Below, piece by piece: positions 52,528-61,825 of a stretch of 64,000 nt of DNA. The position numbers were made by a program, and so were the translations under genes. The stretch spans positions 203,490 to 267,489 of the forward strand of contig NZ_KE332518.1 in NCBI RefSeq assembly GCF_000413055.1, in the 5' to 3' direction. The DNA comes from Treponema maltophilum ATCC 51939 (GTDB lineage Bacteria; Spirochaetota; Spirochaetia; Treponematales; Treponemataceae). Under the pieces are notes generated by a model that worked only from the letters and a program-made list of their open reading frames with translations, searched no databases and had not been told where the DNA came from. Every line of letters starts with the position of its first letter. The stretch's first letter is position 1.

Positions 52528-52559
52528 TTGAAATATCCCGAAGAGTGTGATACACTCTT
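52528..52559 (+). promoter_or_regulatory. hyp operon promoter with palindromic operator
   Basis: TTGAAA (52528-52533), a 17-bp spacer and TACACT (52551-52556). A perfect palindrome AAGAGTGT-GAT-ACACTCTT (52541-52559) covers the -10 box. A T-run follows, so it could also fold as a terminator-like hairpin, but its position over the promoter favours a repressor site. Confidence 0.7.
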
Positions 52560-52633
52560 TTTTATAGATACAATTTTATTGTAATCAGTTTGTAACGGCA
52601 ATAGGTTTTGCCGCGGTAAAGGAGGCGCTGATC

Positions 52634-53800
52634 ATGGCAGATGCATCGGCAGAGATGAAAAAAGGCCTTAAAAAGGCTGTCGGTTTGGAAACCTTTATAA
52701 CGCTGGCGGTTATAGTACTGCTTTTCGGTTATTTGGGTTATGTTATGGGAATGGACATCGTTTTCAGCGTTATGATGAAAACGGGACATGATGTATTGAT
52801 GAATACATCTTTTTACATTATGGCGGTTGCCATTTTAGCGGGCGCGGTTGCCAGCGTTATGGCCGAATTCGGCGTTATCGCTTTGGTGAACAAGATAATT
52901 TCGCCGGTTATGCGGCCCTTGTTCGGCTTGCCCGGAGCCGCGGCGCTCGGTGCGGTTACGACGTATATTTCCGATAACCCCGCGATTTTGGCGCTCGCAG
53001 CCGACGAAGAATTTGACCGGTATTTTACCCCTGCGGAAAAAGCCACCTATACGAACCTCGGTACGACGTTCGGTATGGGGCTTATCGTTACGGCCTATAT
53101 GCTCAGCTTGGGCAAAGCGTATTTTTCCGCCGTGTTAATCGGCAATATCGGCGCAATCATCGGCGGTATCTTTTCGGTGCGCGTGATGCTCCTTATCGCG
53201 AAAAAGTACTACAAAGAAGACAGAAAATACAAAATAACGGCAAAAGACGCCGGCCTGAATATGCGTAAAATCCGCAGCGGCGGCACTTTTGAACGCTTTA
53301 TGTCGGCTTTGATGGACGGCGCAAAATCCGGTGTTACGCTCGGCTTGGCTTGCGCTTCCGGTACCGTTTTGATTTGTACCTTCGTTATGATTTTGACCTT
53401 CGGTCCCGCAGGTGCCAACGGCGAATACCTCGGTGTCGCCTACGAAGGCGTAAAACTGCTTCCGCGTATCGGCGCATACTTTTTGCCCGTTGCGCGCTTT
53501 TTGTGGGGCTTTAACGTTCCCGAGTTGCTTGCCTATCCTTTTACCGCGCTGGGCGCCGTAGGAAGCGCAATGGGCTTGACCAAGGGCTTCTTGGCTGCCG
53601 GTTTTGCGAACGCCGGAACCGTAGCGACTTTTACCGGTATGGGAATTTGCATGAGCGGATTTTTAAGTACGCACATCGGTATGCTCGACACGCTCAAACA
53701 AACGCAGTTTGTAAAACCCGCCATTTTGTGCCAGCTTTTAGGCGGCTTGGTAGCGGGCGTCGCTGCAAACTATTTGTATAAATTGATTTGTCTGTTTTAA
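52634..53800 (+). CDS. CD0519/CD1768-type membrane protein of the hydroxyproline operon
   Basis: A 388-residue membrane protein with about nine or ten spans and Gate/nucleoside-recognition-like features: VMAEFGVIALVNKIISPVMR, TTYISDNPAILALAADEEFD and TVATFTGMGICMSGFLSTHI. The family is named from Clostridioides difficile; its substrate is not established to my knowledge. As first gene of the HypD operon it may carry hydroxyproline or a related amino acid. GGAGG precedes the ATG. Confidence 0.8.
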   Translation: MADASAEMKKGLKKAVGLETFITLAVIVLLFGYLGYVMGMDIVFSVMMKTGHDVLMNTSFYIMAVAILAGAVASVMAEFGVIALVNKIISPVMRPLFGLPGAAALGAVTTYISDNPAILALAADEEFDRYFTPAEKATYTNLGTTFGMGLIVTAYMLSLGKAYFSAVLIGNIGAIIGGIFSVRVMLLIAKKYYKEDRKYKITAKDAGLNMRKIRSGGTFERFMSALMDGAKSGVTLGLACASGTVLICTFVMILTFGPAGANGEYLGVAYEGVKLLPRIGAYFLPVARFLWGFNVPELLAYPFTALGAVGSAMGLTKGFLAAGFANAGTVATFTGMGICMSGFLSTHIGMLDTLKQTQFVKPAILCQLLGGLVAGVAANYLYKLICLF

Positions 53801-53809
53801 CGGACTCGG

Positions 53810-54733
53810 ATGAAAATGGCACACACTGCATTATTGATAAACATTCAACGTTTTTCTTTGCATGACGGGCCGGGCATACGGACAACCTTTTTCTTTAAGG
53901 GCTGTCCTTTGCACTGCCTGTGGTGCCATAATCCGGAAAGCCAGTCTTTCCGGCCGCAGGTGATGCATTATGTCGAACGCTGCAGCGGCTGCCTTGCATG
54001 CGTGAGCGCATGTCCCGCGCATGCGATTTATGCCAAAGACGGTATTGTGGAAACGGACGGATCAAAGTGTATTACTTGCGAAAAATGCACCGATATTTGT
54101 CCGAACAATGCCCGTGAAATAAGCGGAAAACCTTATACGGCCGATGAGCTGCTTAAAGAAGCGGCAAAAGACGAGATTTTATACGAAGAATCCGGCGGAG
54201 GGGTAACGCTTTCCGGCGGGGAAGTTATGTCGCAGCCGGTTGATTTTCTTGAAGATGTAACGCGCCGGCTGAAGGGCAGAGGCTTTAACGTTGCAATCGA
54301 TACGTGCGGCTATACGAACTATGCGAATTTTGAACGGATTATGCCGTACGTCGACGTATTTTTATACGATATAAAATTTATTGACGACGAACGCCATAAA
54401 AAATTTACGGGTGTGCCTGCCGCACCCATACTGGATAATTTACAAAAACTGCACGATGCCGGCGCGAACGTCAACGTCCGTATTCCGGTAATCGGCAATG
54501 TGAACGCGGACGATGAAGAGCTTTTGCGGATGTGCGCATGGCTTAAAAAAAACAAAATGAGTTCCTGCAAAATCAATTTGCTGCCGTACCACAACACGGG
54601 TTCGGTAAAATACGGGCGCCTGCGTCTGAAATACGAAGATGAATTGATGGTTCGTCCGTCCGACGAACGGATGAATGAAATAAAACGAATGTTTAAGAAA
54701 CAAGGTTTTCATAATATCACGATAGGAGGTTGA
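53810..54733 (+). CDS. HypD-activating enzyme (radical SAM, glycyl-radical activase)
   Basis: A 307-residue radical SAM activase. The catalytic cluster cysteines are Cys32, Cys36 and Cys39 in GCPLHCLWCHNPES; two extra ferredoxin-type clusters follow (CSGCLACVSACP and CITCEKCTDICP), as in activases of the dehydratase class but not of pyruvate formate-lyase. GGGVTLSGGEVMSQP binds S-adenosylmethionine. An alternative ATG is two codons in. The hypD gene follows after 3 bp. Confidence 0.93.
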   Translation: MKMAHTALLINIQRFSLHDGPGIRTTFFFKGCPLHCLWCHNPESQSFRPQVMHYVERCSGCLACVSACPAHAIYAKDGIVETDGSKCITCEKCTDICPNNAREISGKPYTADELLKEAAKDEILYEESGGGVTLSGGEVMSQPVDFLEDVTRRLKGRGFNVAIDTCGYTNYANFERIMPYVDVFLYDIKFIDDERHKKFTGVPAAPILDNLQKLHDAGANVNVRIPVIGNVNADDEELLRMCAWLKKNKMSSCKINLLPYHNTGSVKYGRLRLKYEDELMVRPSDERMNEIKRMFKKQGFHNITIGG

Positions 54734-54736
54734 CTT

Positions 54737-57112
54737 ATGGAAGCAAGAGGAATGAATGCACGCGTTAAAAAATTGAGACAACAAAGCGTTGAAACGGAAC
54801 CGCGGTTGTACATGGAACGTGCGGATTTGATGACCGATGCGTATTTAAAATACGAGGGAACGATTTCCGTTCCGGAAATGCGGGCTACGGCCTTTAAATA
54901 CTTCATGGAACATAAAAAATTGTGCATAAACGACGGCGAATTGATTGTCGGCGAAAAAGGCGACGGTCCGCAAAAGGCGCCGACCTTCCCCGAATTGTGC
55001 TGTCATACGCTTGAAGATATGAAGGTTATGAATGACCGCGATCTGATTAACTTTAAAGTCAGCGAAGAAGATCTGGAACTGCAAAAAAAGAAAATCATTC
55101 CGTATTGGAAAGAACGTTCCATCCGCAGCAGAATTTTACGTTCAATGAGCGAAAAATGGAAGGACTGCTATAGCGCCGGTATTTTTACCGAATTCATGGA
55201 ACAGCGCGGTCCCGGTCATACCGTCGGCTCCGGCAAAATTTACGAAAAAGGCTTTGCCGACTATAAAAAAGACATCGCGCACGAACTGAAAAAACTCGAC
55301 TTCTTACACGATCCCGAAGCTTTTGAGCGCCGCCAGCAATTAAAAGCGATGGATATCGCCTGCGATGCGATTATGATTTTGGGTAAACGCTATGCGCGTT
55401 TGGCGGCGGAAATGGCCGAAAAAGAAAAAGATCCGAAGCGCAAAGCCGAACTTTTGCAGATTTCGGAAAACTGCAAGGTTGTTCCGGCTCACAAACCCGA
55501 AACCTATTGGCAGGCGATTCAAATGTACTGGTTTGTGCACTTGGGTGTAACTACCGAATTGAACCCCTGGGATGCATACAGCCCCGGCCGTTTGGATCAG
55601 CACTTGTTTCCCTTTTACGAAAAAGACTGCGCAGCCGGAACTCTGGACGACAAAAAAGCGCTTGAATTGCTCGAATGCCTGTGGATTAAATTCAACAACC
55701 AGCCGGCACCGCCCAAGGTCGGCATTACGCTCAAGGAAAGCAGCACGTACACCGACTTTGCGAACATTAACACCGGCGGAATAACCCCCGACGGACAAAA
55801 CGGCGTAAACCCGGTCAGCTATCTTATTTTGGACTGCATGGATGAAATGAAGCTGTTGCAGCCCAGTTCGAACGTTCAGATAAGCCGCAAAACACCGCGC
55901 AAATTCCTCAAGCGTGCATGCGAAATTTCGCGCAAAGGCTGGGGACAACCGGCGTTTTACAATACCGAAGCGATTGTGCAGGAATTGCTGAACGCGGGAA
56001 AATCCATAGAAGATGCCCGCCGCGGCGGAACCAGCGGCTGTGTCGAAACCGGCGCGTTCGGAAACGAAGCCTACATTTTGACCGGCTATTTTAACCTGCC
56101 CAAAATACTCGAACTGACGCTTAACAACGGTTTCGATCCGGTAAGCAAAAAGCAGCTCGGCTTAAAATTGGGACACGCGGAAGATTTTAAAACCTACGAC
56201 GAACTGTTCGATGCGTACAAAAAACAGGTTATGTATTTGATCGACATCAAGATTGAAGGCAGCAACATCATCGAAAAAATCTACGCCGATTATATGCCCG
56301 CACCCTTCCTTTCGATAATCACGAACGATTGTATCACAAAAGGCAAGGACTACAATGCCGGCGGTGCGCGCTATAACACCAATTATCTGCAGGGCGTCGG
56401 TATCGGAACCATAACGGACTCGCTGGCAGCGATTAAATACAACGTGTACGACAACAAGAAATTCACGATGAAAGAATTGATGGCAGCTTTAAAATCGAAC
56501 TTCGAATCTTCGCCCGTCATTGCCAATTTGGTGCGCAACAAGACGCCTAAATACGGCAACGACGACGATTACGCGGATTCGATTATGAAGGCCGTATTTG
56601 AATTCTATCAGGGAGCGGTTACCGGCCGGCCGAATATGAAAGGCGGTACGTACCGCGTCAACATGCTCCCGACGACCTGTCACGTGTATTTCGGCGATGT
56701 AATGCTTGCCAGTCCGAACGGACGGCTTGCGCACAAGCCCGTTTCGGAAGGTATTTCTCCCGAAAAAGGCGCCGATACGCACGGACCTTCGGCGGTAATA
56801 AAATCCGCGGCAAAGATGGACCACTTGAATACCGGCGGTACCTTGCTGAACCAAAAGTTTACGCCGAGCGTTGTTGCCGGCGAAGACGGATTGAATCACT
56901 TGGCCGACTTTGTCGCCTCGTATTTTACAATGGACGGTCACCACATTCAGTTTAACGTTATCGACCGCGCCGTTTTGTACGAAGCGCAAAAGCATCCTGA
57001 AGAATACAAAGATTTGATTGTGCGCGTTGCAGGTTACAGCGACCACTTCAGAAATTTAAGTAAAGCGTTACAGGATGAAATCATCGAAAGAACGGAACAG
57101 TCTTTCGCCTAA
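54737..57112 (+). CDS. hypD: trans-4-Hydroxy-L-proline dehydratase (glycyl-radical enzyme)
   Basis: A 791-residue glycyl-radical dehydratase that removes water from trans-4-hydroxyproline to give pyrroline-5-carboxylate. The active-site Cys435 and Glu437 are in GGTSGCVETGAFG and the radical Gly766 in VRVAGYSDHF, one residue off the numbering I recall for the C. difficile enzyme, with long stretches of near identity recalled from it (PAHKPETY, FNNQPAPPKVGITLKESSTY). AGGAGG is 7 bp before the ATG. The activase upstream and proC downstream are the standard HypD neighbourhood. Confidence 0.95.
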   Translation: MEARGMNARVKKLRQQSVETEPRLYMERADLMTDAYLKYEGTISVPEMRATAFKYFMEHKKLCINDGELIVGEKGDGPQKAPTFPELCCHTLEDMKVMNDRDLINFKVSEEDLELQKKKIIPYWKERSIRSRILRSMSEKWKDCYSAGIFTEFMEQRGPGHTVGSGKIYEKGFADYKKDIAHELKKLDFLHDPEAFERRQQLKAMDIACDAIMILGKRYARLAAEMAEKEKDPKRKAELLQISENCKVVPAHKPETYWQAIQMYWFVHLGVTTELNPWDAYSPGRLDQHLFPFYEKDCAAGTLDDKKALELLECLWIKFNNQPAPPKVGITLKESSTYTDFANINTGGITPDGQNGVNPVSYLILDCMDEMKLLQPSSNVQISRKTPRKFLKRACEISRKGWGQPAFYNTEAIVQELLNAGKSIEDARRGGTSGCVETGAFGNEAYILTGYFNLPKILELTLNNGFDPVSKKQLGLKLGHAEDFKTYDELFDAYKKQVMYLIDIKIEGSNIIEKIYADYMPAPFLSIITNDCITKGKDYNAGGARYNTNYLQGVGIGTITDSLAAIKYNVYDNKKFTMKELMAALKSNFESSPVIANLVRNKTPKYGNDDDYADSIMKAVFEFYQGAVTGRPNMKGGTYRVNMLPTTCHVYFGDVMLASPNGRLAHKPVSEGISPEKGADTHGPSAVIKSAAKMDHLNTGGTLLNQKFTPSVVAGEDGLNHLADFVASYFTMDGHHIQFNVIDRAVLYEAQKHPEEYKDLIVRVAGYSDHFRNLSKALQDEIIERTEQSFA

Positions 57113-57204
57113 TCGTTTAAGGGCACGGGGCCGCCGAAAATACGTTTTTGTGCGGTTCCGTACCCGCATTCTTTACAATACACGTTACTTGCAGGAGTTT
57201 TACT

Positions 57205-57999
57205 ATGAAATTGGGATTTATCGGTTGCGGAAATATGGCAAAAGCTATGATTTCCGGAATTTTAAAAGGAAAAGTGCTTGCCGCGCAGGATGTTGCGGCC
57301 TTTGACGTGTATAAAAGCGCATCGGAAGCCGCTCAAAAAGAACTGGGCATTAAAGCGCTTGCAAGCGCCGACGAAATTGTCGCTTTTGCCGACACCGTCG
57401 TGCTTGCCGTTAAACCGCAGTTTTATGCGGACGTCATCAAGGGCATAAAAGACAAGGTTACGCAAAATCACCTTATCGTTACGATTGCTCCCGGACAAAC
57501 GCTTGCCAAGCTGGAGTCCCTGTTCGGTAAAGCGGTAAAAATCGTGCGCACTATGCCGAATACGCCCGCCCTGGTCGGCGAGGGTATGACGGCTTTGTGC
57601 CGCAGCGAAACGGTAAGCGAAGACGAATTAAAAAGCGTGCGCACCTTGTTCGACAGTTTCGGAAAAACGGAAACGGTCGCCGAATATATGATGGATGCGG
57701 TTGTCGCCGTCGCCGGCAGCTCTCCTGCTTATGTCTTTATGCTCATAGAAGCGATGGCGGATGCCGCCGTTATGGGAGGAATTCCGCGTTCTTCGGCCTA
57801 CACCTTTGCCGCACAGGCGGTTCTCGGAAGCGCAAAAATGGTACTGGAAACGGGAAAGCATCCGGGCGACCTGAAAGACATGGTGTGTTCGCCGGCCGGC
57901 ACGACGATTGAAGCGGTAAGAGTTTTGGAGCGCGACGGGTTCAGAAGCTCCGTAATTGAAGCTATGGATGCTTGTATAAAAAAATCAAAAAGCTTATAG
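57205..57999 (+). CDS. proC: Pyrroline-5-carboxylate reductase
   Basis: A 264-residue NAD(P)H-dependent reductase making proline from pyrroline-5-carboxylate. The nucleotide fold is KLGFIGCGNMAKAMISGILK; the substrate loop is RTMPNTPALVGEGMTAL; the C-terminal signature is MVCSPAGTTIEAVRVLERDG. GGAG precedes ATG 57205. Its place after hypD means it consumes the HypD product, so hydroxyproline could yield proline and serve as an electron sink. Confidence 0.95.
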   Translation: MKLGFIGCGNMAKAMISGILKGKVLAAQDVAAFDVYKSASEAAQKELGIKALASADEIVAFADTVVLAVKPQFYADVIKGIKDKVTQNHLIVTIAPGQTLAKLESLFGKAVKIVRTMPNTPALVGEGMTALCRSETVSEDELKSVRTLFDSFGKTETVAEYMMDAVVAVAGSSPAYVFMLIEAMADAAVMGGIPRSSAYTFAAQAVLGSAKMVLETGKHPGDLKDMVCSPAGTTIEAVRVLERDGFRSSVIEAMDACIKKSKSL

Positions 58000-58008
58000 G
58001 AACGAACT

Positions 58009-59460
58009 ATGCAAGAACGAGAACAGTGGACTTCCCGTTTAGGGTTCATTATGGCCGGTGTCGGCATGGCCGTCGGTACCGGCAATATGTGGCGGTTTCC
58101 GCGCGTTGCCGGAATTAACGGCGGCGGCAGTTTTTTAATCGCCTATCTTATTGCGAATATAACCTGGGTTGTACCGCTTATTATCACCGAACTGGCGATA
58201 GGTAAGCAGACAAAACTGGGAACCGTCGGAACCTTCAAAATCTTTGCCGGAGAAAAACGTACATGGCAGGGATTGTGGATCGGTTTTGTATGCGCCGCCA
58301 TTACGTTTTATTATGTTATCGTTCTTGCATGGGCTTTGCGTTATTTGGTATACGCTTTAAACGGTACTTTGCGCCACGTTCAGGATACCGAGCAGTTGTG
58401 GGAAACCTTTATCCACAATCCCAAAGAAGCGGTTATTTTTCAAATAATCGCGCTGATTCCCGTCGGATTTATTTTATTCCGCGGGGTAAACAAGGGGATT
58501 GAAAAAGCCGGAAAATATCTTATTCCTCTCCTTTTTTTGTGTTTGCTGTATTGCGTTTTCAGCGTTTTGTCGAAGCCGGGGGCTTCGGTCGGCTTACGCT
58601 ATTTGTTTATGCCTTCGTGGAGCAATTTGAAATTGCCGTCCATATGGCTCAATGCGTATACGCAGGCTGCATGGTCTTCGGGAGCCGGCTGGGGCATGAT
58701 GCTCACCTACGCGAACTATATGAAAAAGAACGAAGACATTACGCTGAACGGCTTTTTAATTACGGGAAGCGATATTGTGGGGGCCATGCTTTCGGCCTTG
58801 GTCGTGCTTCCCGCAGTCTTCGCTTTTTCGGCGTCGGATGCGGCCGCCTTGGATGCCTTAAAGCAGGGGAATGTCGGCTTAACCTTTATTTGCCTTACCA
58901 AGTTGTTTAACTCGATTCAGGGCGGCACGATAGTTGCGGCCTTATTTTTCATAGCCCTTTCTTTATCCGCTCTGACGTCTCTTTTGCCGCAAACCGAAGT
59001 TATTGTAAAAAACTTTATCGATTTCGGCTGGTCGCGCAAAAAAGCCGTGTGCGTTATTATGGCGGCATGCTTTGTTTTCGGCCTTCCGTCGGCAATCGAC
59101 AACCGTATTTTCAATAATCAGGATTGGGTGTGGGGAATAGGGCTGCTCGTGTGCGGTTTGTTTTATGCGCTTGCGGTATACCGCTTCGGCATTAAAAAGT
59201 TCCGCGAAACATGCATAAATCCGACCAGCGACTTTAAAATAGGCCGGTGGTACGATTGGTGCATAATCATCTATCCGTTCTTTTTGTGCGTGATTATCGC
59301 GTGGTGGCTCGGCCAGTCCATGCAGTGGTCTAAAAACTGGTGGACGCCCTTTGCGGTAGATAATCCCGGAACGGTTTTGGTGCAGTGCGCCGTATCCATT
59401 CTCGTTTGCATGTTGCTGAATAAATATATGAACAAAAAGATCAAGCAGGGAAGTCTTTAA
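58009..59460 (+). CDS. Neurotransmitter:sodium symporter family transporter
   Basis: A 483-residue LeuT-fold sodium symporter with about 12 spans. The first helix carries GMAVGTGNMWRFPRVAGING, the sodium and substrate site of the family; SGAGWGMMLTYANYM is typical of helix 6-7. Bacterial members carry amino acids. It starts 9 bp after proC, so hydroxyproline or proline is the best-supported guess for its cargo. It converges on rpiA. Confidence 0.92.
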   Translation: MQEREQWTSRLGFIMAGVGMAVGTGNMWRFPRVAGINGGGSFLIAYLIANITWVVPLIITELAIGKQTKLGTVGTFKIFAGEKRTWQGLWIGFVCAAITFYYVIVLAWALRYLVYALNGTLRHVQDTEQLWETFIHNPKEAVIFQIIALIPVGFILFRGVNKGIEKAGKYLIPLLFLCLLYCVFSVLSKPGASVGLRYLFMPSWSNLKLPSIWLNAYTQAAWSSGAGWGMMLTYANYMKKNEDITLNGFLITGSDIVGAMLSALVVLPAVFAFSASDAAALDALKQGNVGLTFICLTKLFNSIQGGTIVAALFFIALSLSALTSLLPQTEVIVKNFIDFGWSRKKAVCVIMAACFVFGLPSAIDNRIFNNQDWVWGIGLLVCGLFYALAVYRFGIKKFRETCINPTSDFKIGRWYDWCIIIYPFFLCVIIAWWLGQSMQWSKNWWTPFAVDNPGTVLVQCAVSILVCMLLNKYMNKKIKQGSL

Positions 59461-60242
59461 GGCCGTTCCTCCACGGTGCCGTCGGCGCGGGCGACGAAGA
59501 CGAGCGGGCGGTTTTTCGTAAAAAAGCCGTTTTCGACGACGCCGGTAATTTTGTTTACCTTATCTTCCATTTTTGAAGGGACTACCGGCGAACTGCCGTC
59601 GGCGAGTAGTGGCCACGTGCAGTCGAGGATTTGGTTGCCGTTGTCCGTAATAACCGGCCCGTCTTTTCCCGAACAGGTGCGTAAAACGCAGGATGCGCCC
59701 AGTTTTTGCATTTCGCGGATAACGGGAAAGCGTGCGGCGGCGATAATTTCCACCGGAAGCGGAAAGCGCGTTCCCAAATGCGGTACGAGTTTGCTTTCGT
59801 CGGCAATGATAACCAAGCGTTTTGAATTGTATTCGACAATTTTTTCCTGTACGTGTGCGGCGCCGCCGCCCTTTATCAAATTGTTTTCCGGGTCGATTTC
59901 GTCGGCGCCGTCGATTGCAAGGTCGAGCGTACCGCCGATTTCTTTGCTGTTCAGCGTAAAAACGGGAATGCCGTATTCTTCGCAGGCGATGCCGGTTTGA
60001 AAACTCGTAACGACGGCTTTTATGCCGCTCAGCGCTCCGCCGTGCAAAAGTTCGGCAAGGCGGCGCACGGCAACGATTGCGGTCGAGCCGGTTCCCAAGC
60101 CGATTTTCATACCGGATCGGATAAGTCCTTTTTCCATCAAGCGGTCGACCGCCGTTTTCCCGACAAGTTCTTTTTGTTCTTTTTGCGACAAACCGCCTTT
60201 TTGCACGGTTTTTGTCGCGCCGTTACCGATGTTTTTATCCAT
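59457..60242 (-). CDS. rpiA: Ribose-5-phosphate isomerase A
   Basis: A 261-residue pentose-phosphate enzyme interconverting ribose-5- and ribulose-5-phosphate. Signatures are MKIGLGTGSTAIVAVRRLAE, AIDGADEIDPENNLIKGGGA and ADESKLVPHLG. The ATG at 60242 follows GGGAG; the frame extends to 60431 but overlaps aroDE. Its start overlaps the aroDE stop, so the two are coupled. Confidence 0.95.
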   Translation of the reverse strand: MDKNIGNGATKTVQKGGLSQKEQKELVGKTAVDRLMEKGLIRSGMKIGLGTGSTAIVAVRRLAELLHGGALSGIKAVVTSFQTGIACEEYGIPVFTLNSKEIGGTLDLAIDGADEIDPENNLIKGGGAAHVQEKIVEYNSKRLVIIADESKLVPHLGTRFPLPVEIIAAARFPVIREMQKLGASCVLRTCSGKDGPVITDNGNQILDCTWPLLADGSSPVVPSKMEDKVNKITGVVENGFFTKNRPLVFVARADGTVEERP

Positions 60243-61725
60243 ATTTTTCTCCCGTAAATAATTCAAATTGTTTTTCCGCTTGATAGATGAGCATCGAATA
60301 TCCGTTTTGGATGCGGCAGCCGGCTTTTTCGGCGCGGCACAAAAGCGGCGTTTTTTCCGGATAATAAATGATGTCGTACACTTGTTCCGTACCGCCGAAT
60401 CCGTAAAATTCAATGGGGTCGGCTCCTTCATCCTCTTCTTTTGCGCCCATTCCGACCGGTGTCGTTTGAATGATAAGGTGCGAATATTCTTCGAGTTTTT
60501 TTTGGTCGTTCATGCTCAAACCCGAATACGCAAAACCGTATTTTTCGGCAAGAGAACGTGCCGATGCGAGCGTTCGGTTGAAAACACAGCCTTTTCCTTT
60601 CAATTCCCATACGACGTAAGCTGCGGCTTTTGCGGCTCCGCCCGCTCCGATGATTGCGACTTTTTTGCCGTGCAGATTTTTCGTACCGATAAATTCCAAC
60701 AGCGCTTTTTTTAAACCTTCGATATCGGTGTTGTAGCCGGCCCAGCCGTTTTCTTTGCGCACAACCGTATTGCATGCGCCGACCTTCGCCGCCTTTTCCG
60801 ACACCGATTGCAACAGAGGCAAAACCCGCTCTTTATGCGGAACGGTTACCGAAAGTCCCCGCATGCCGATTGTTTCGGCAAATTCGAGCGCTTCGTCGAT
60901 TGTTTCGGACTTTATCGGAATATAAACCGCATTCATGCCGTGCTTGCGGTAGCCTGCATTATGTATTTCGGGGCTCGACGTGTGCGCCAGCGGATAACCG
61001 GTTATGCCGAAGAGTTCGGTTTTATCGTCGATGGAACGGAAGTTGTAGGTTTTGTTCAATCCGACCGGATCCACATGGCCGAGTTTTGCCAAAGAGGCAT
61101 CCGGAGACGGCGGAGAACAGTAGGTTAAAAAAGAGCCGGTACGTTCGGCCAATATCCGCGACGGAATGCTGTATGCGCCCATGGTGCAAACAATGTGTTC
61201 ATAATCCAAGCCGGCGCACTCTTTAAACAGCCTTGAAAGCTCGGACAAGTGTTGCGGCATGCAGGCGACTTTCGGGATTTCAAAACCTGTTTTGCGTATG
61301 GCCGCCATTTTAGCCGGAAGGTTTTCCACTGCGGAGTGCATATTGTGAAAACTGCGGATAACCCGTGTTCCGAAGGCGAGGGCGGCATCCTGAATGCTCG
61401 GTACGTCCAAGTCTTCTTCCAAATCTATGTAGGCGAAATTCTTTTGCGCATTTTGGGACGCGAACGCAAGACCTCGCGCCATAAGAGCCGTGCGCGCCGC
61501 TTCTCCCCCGCGGTAAGTCCCGCCGTCGATAAAGCGCCGTATGGTCAGGATAATCGGCATTCCGGCCATTTCGGGGAAGCGCCGTATATACAATCGTTCA
61601 TCGTCGCTCAAATAATCGGCTCTGAGTTCGGCCATATCGATCCATTGCCGGTATTTATTTAAAATGGCCAAATCTTCGGCCAATGTTGAACCGGTTAAGC
61701 ACAGGCATATTTTCGGCGCCTTCAT
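60235..61725 (-). CDS. aroDE: Bifunctional 3-dehydroquinate dehydratase / shikimate dehydrogenase
   Basis: A 496-residue fusion of two successive shikimate-pathway enzymes. Residues ~1-215 are a type I dehydroquinase (AELRADYL, His in RSFHNMHS, Schiff-base Lys in IPKVACMPQ). Residues ~225-496 are shikimate dehydrogenase (SVTVPHKERVLPL with catalytic Lys, NTDIEGLKKAL, NADP fold AIIGAGGAAKAAAYV, NGYSMLIYQAEKQFELF). This order is known from plants, chlamydiae and some spirochetes. AGGGGTG precedes ATG 61725; the longer upstream frame runs into the divergent gene. Confidence 0.95.
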   Translation of the reverse strand: MKAPKICLCLTGSTLAEDLAILNKYRQWIDMAELRADYLSDDERLYIRRFPEMAGMPIILTIRRFIDGGTYRGGEAARTALMARGLAFASQNAQKNFAYIDLEEDLDVPSIQDAALAFGTRVIRSFHNMHSAVENLPAKMAAIRKTGFEIPKVACMPQHLSELSRLFKECAGLDYEHIVCTMGAYSIPSRILAERTGSFLTYCSPPSPDASLAKLGHVDPVGLNKTYNFRSIDDKTELFGITGYPLAHTSSPEIHNAGYRKHGMNAVYIPIKSETIDEALEFAETIGMRGLSVTVPHKERVLPLLQSVSEKAAKVGACNTVVRKENGWAGYNTDIEGLKKALLEFIGTKNLHGKKVAIIGAGGAAKAAAYVVWELKGKGCVFNRTLASARSLAEKYGFAYSGLSMNDQKKLEEYSHLIIQTTPVGMGAKEEDEGADPIEFYGFGGTEQVYDIIYYPEKTPLLCRAEKAGCRIQNGYSMLIYQAEKQFELFTGEKYG

Positions 61726-61825
61726 GTACGCACCCCTTGTACATACTGTATAAAATATTGAATATATGCTAATATTACACCACTTTTTATTTTTGTAAAA
61801 GCCTTTACGAGGAGGTTTTCGGTTT

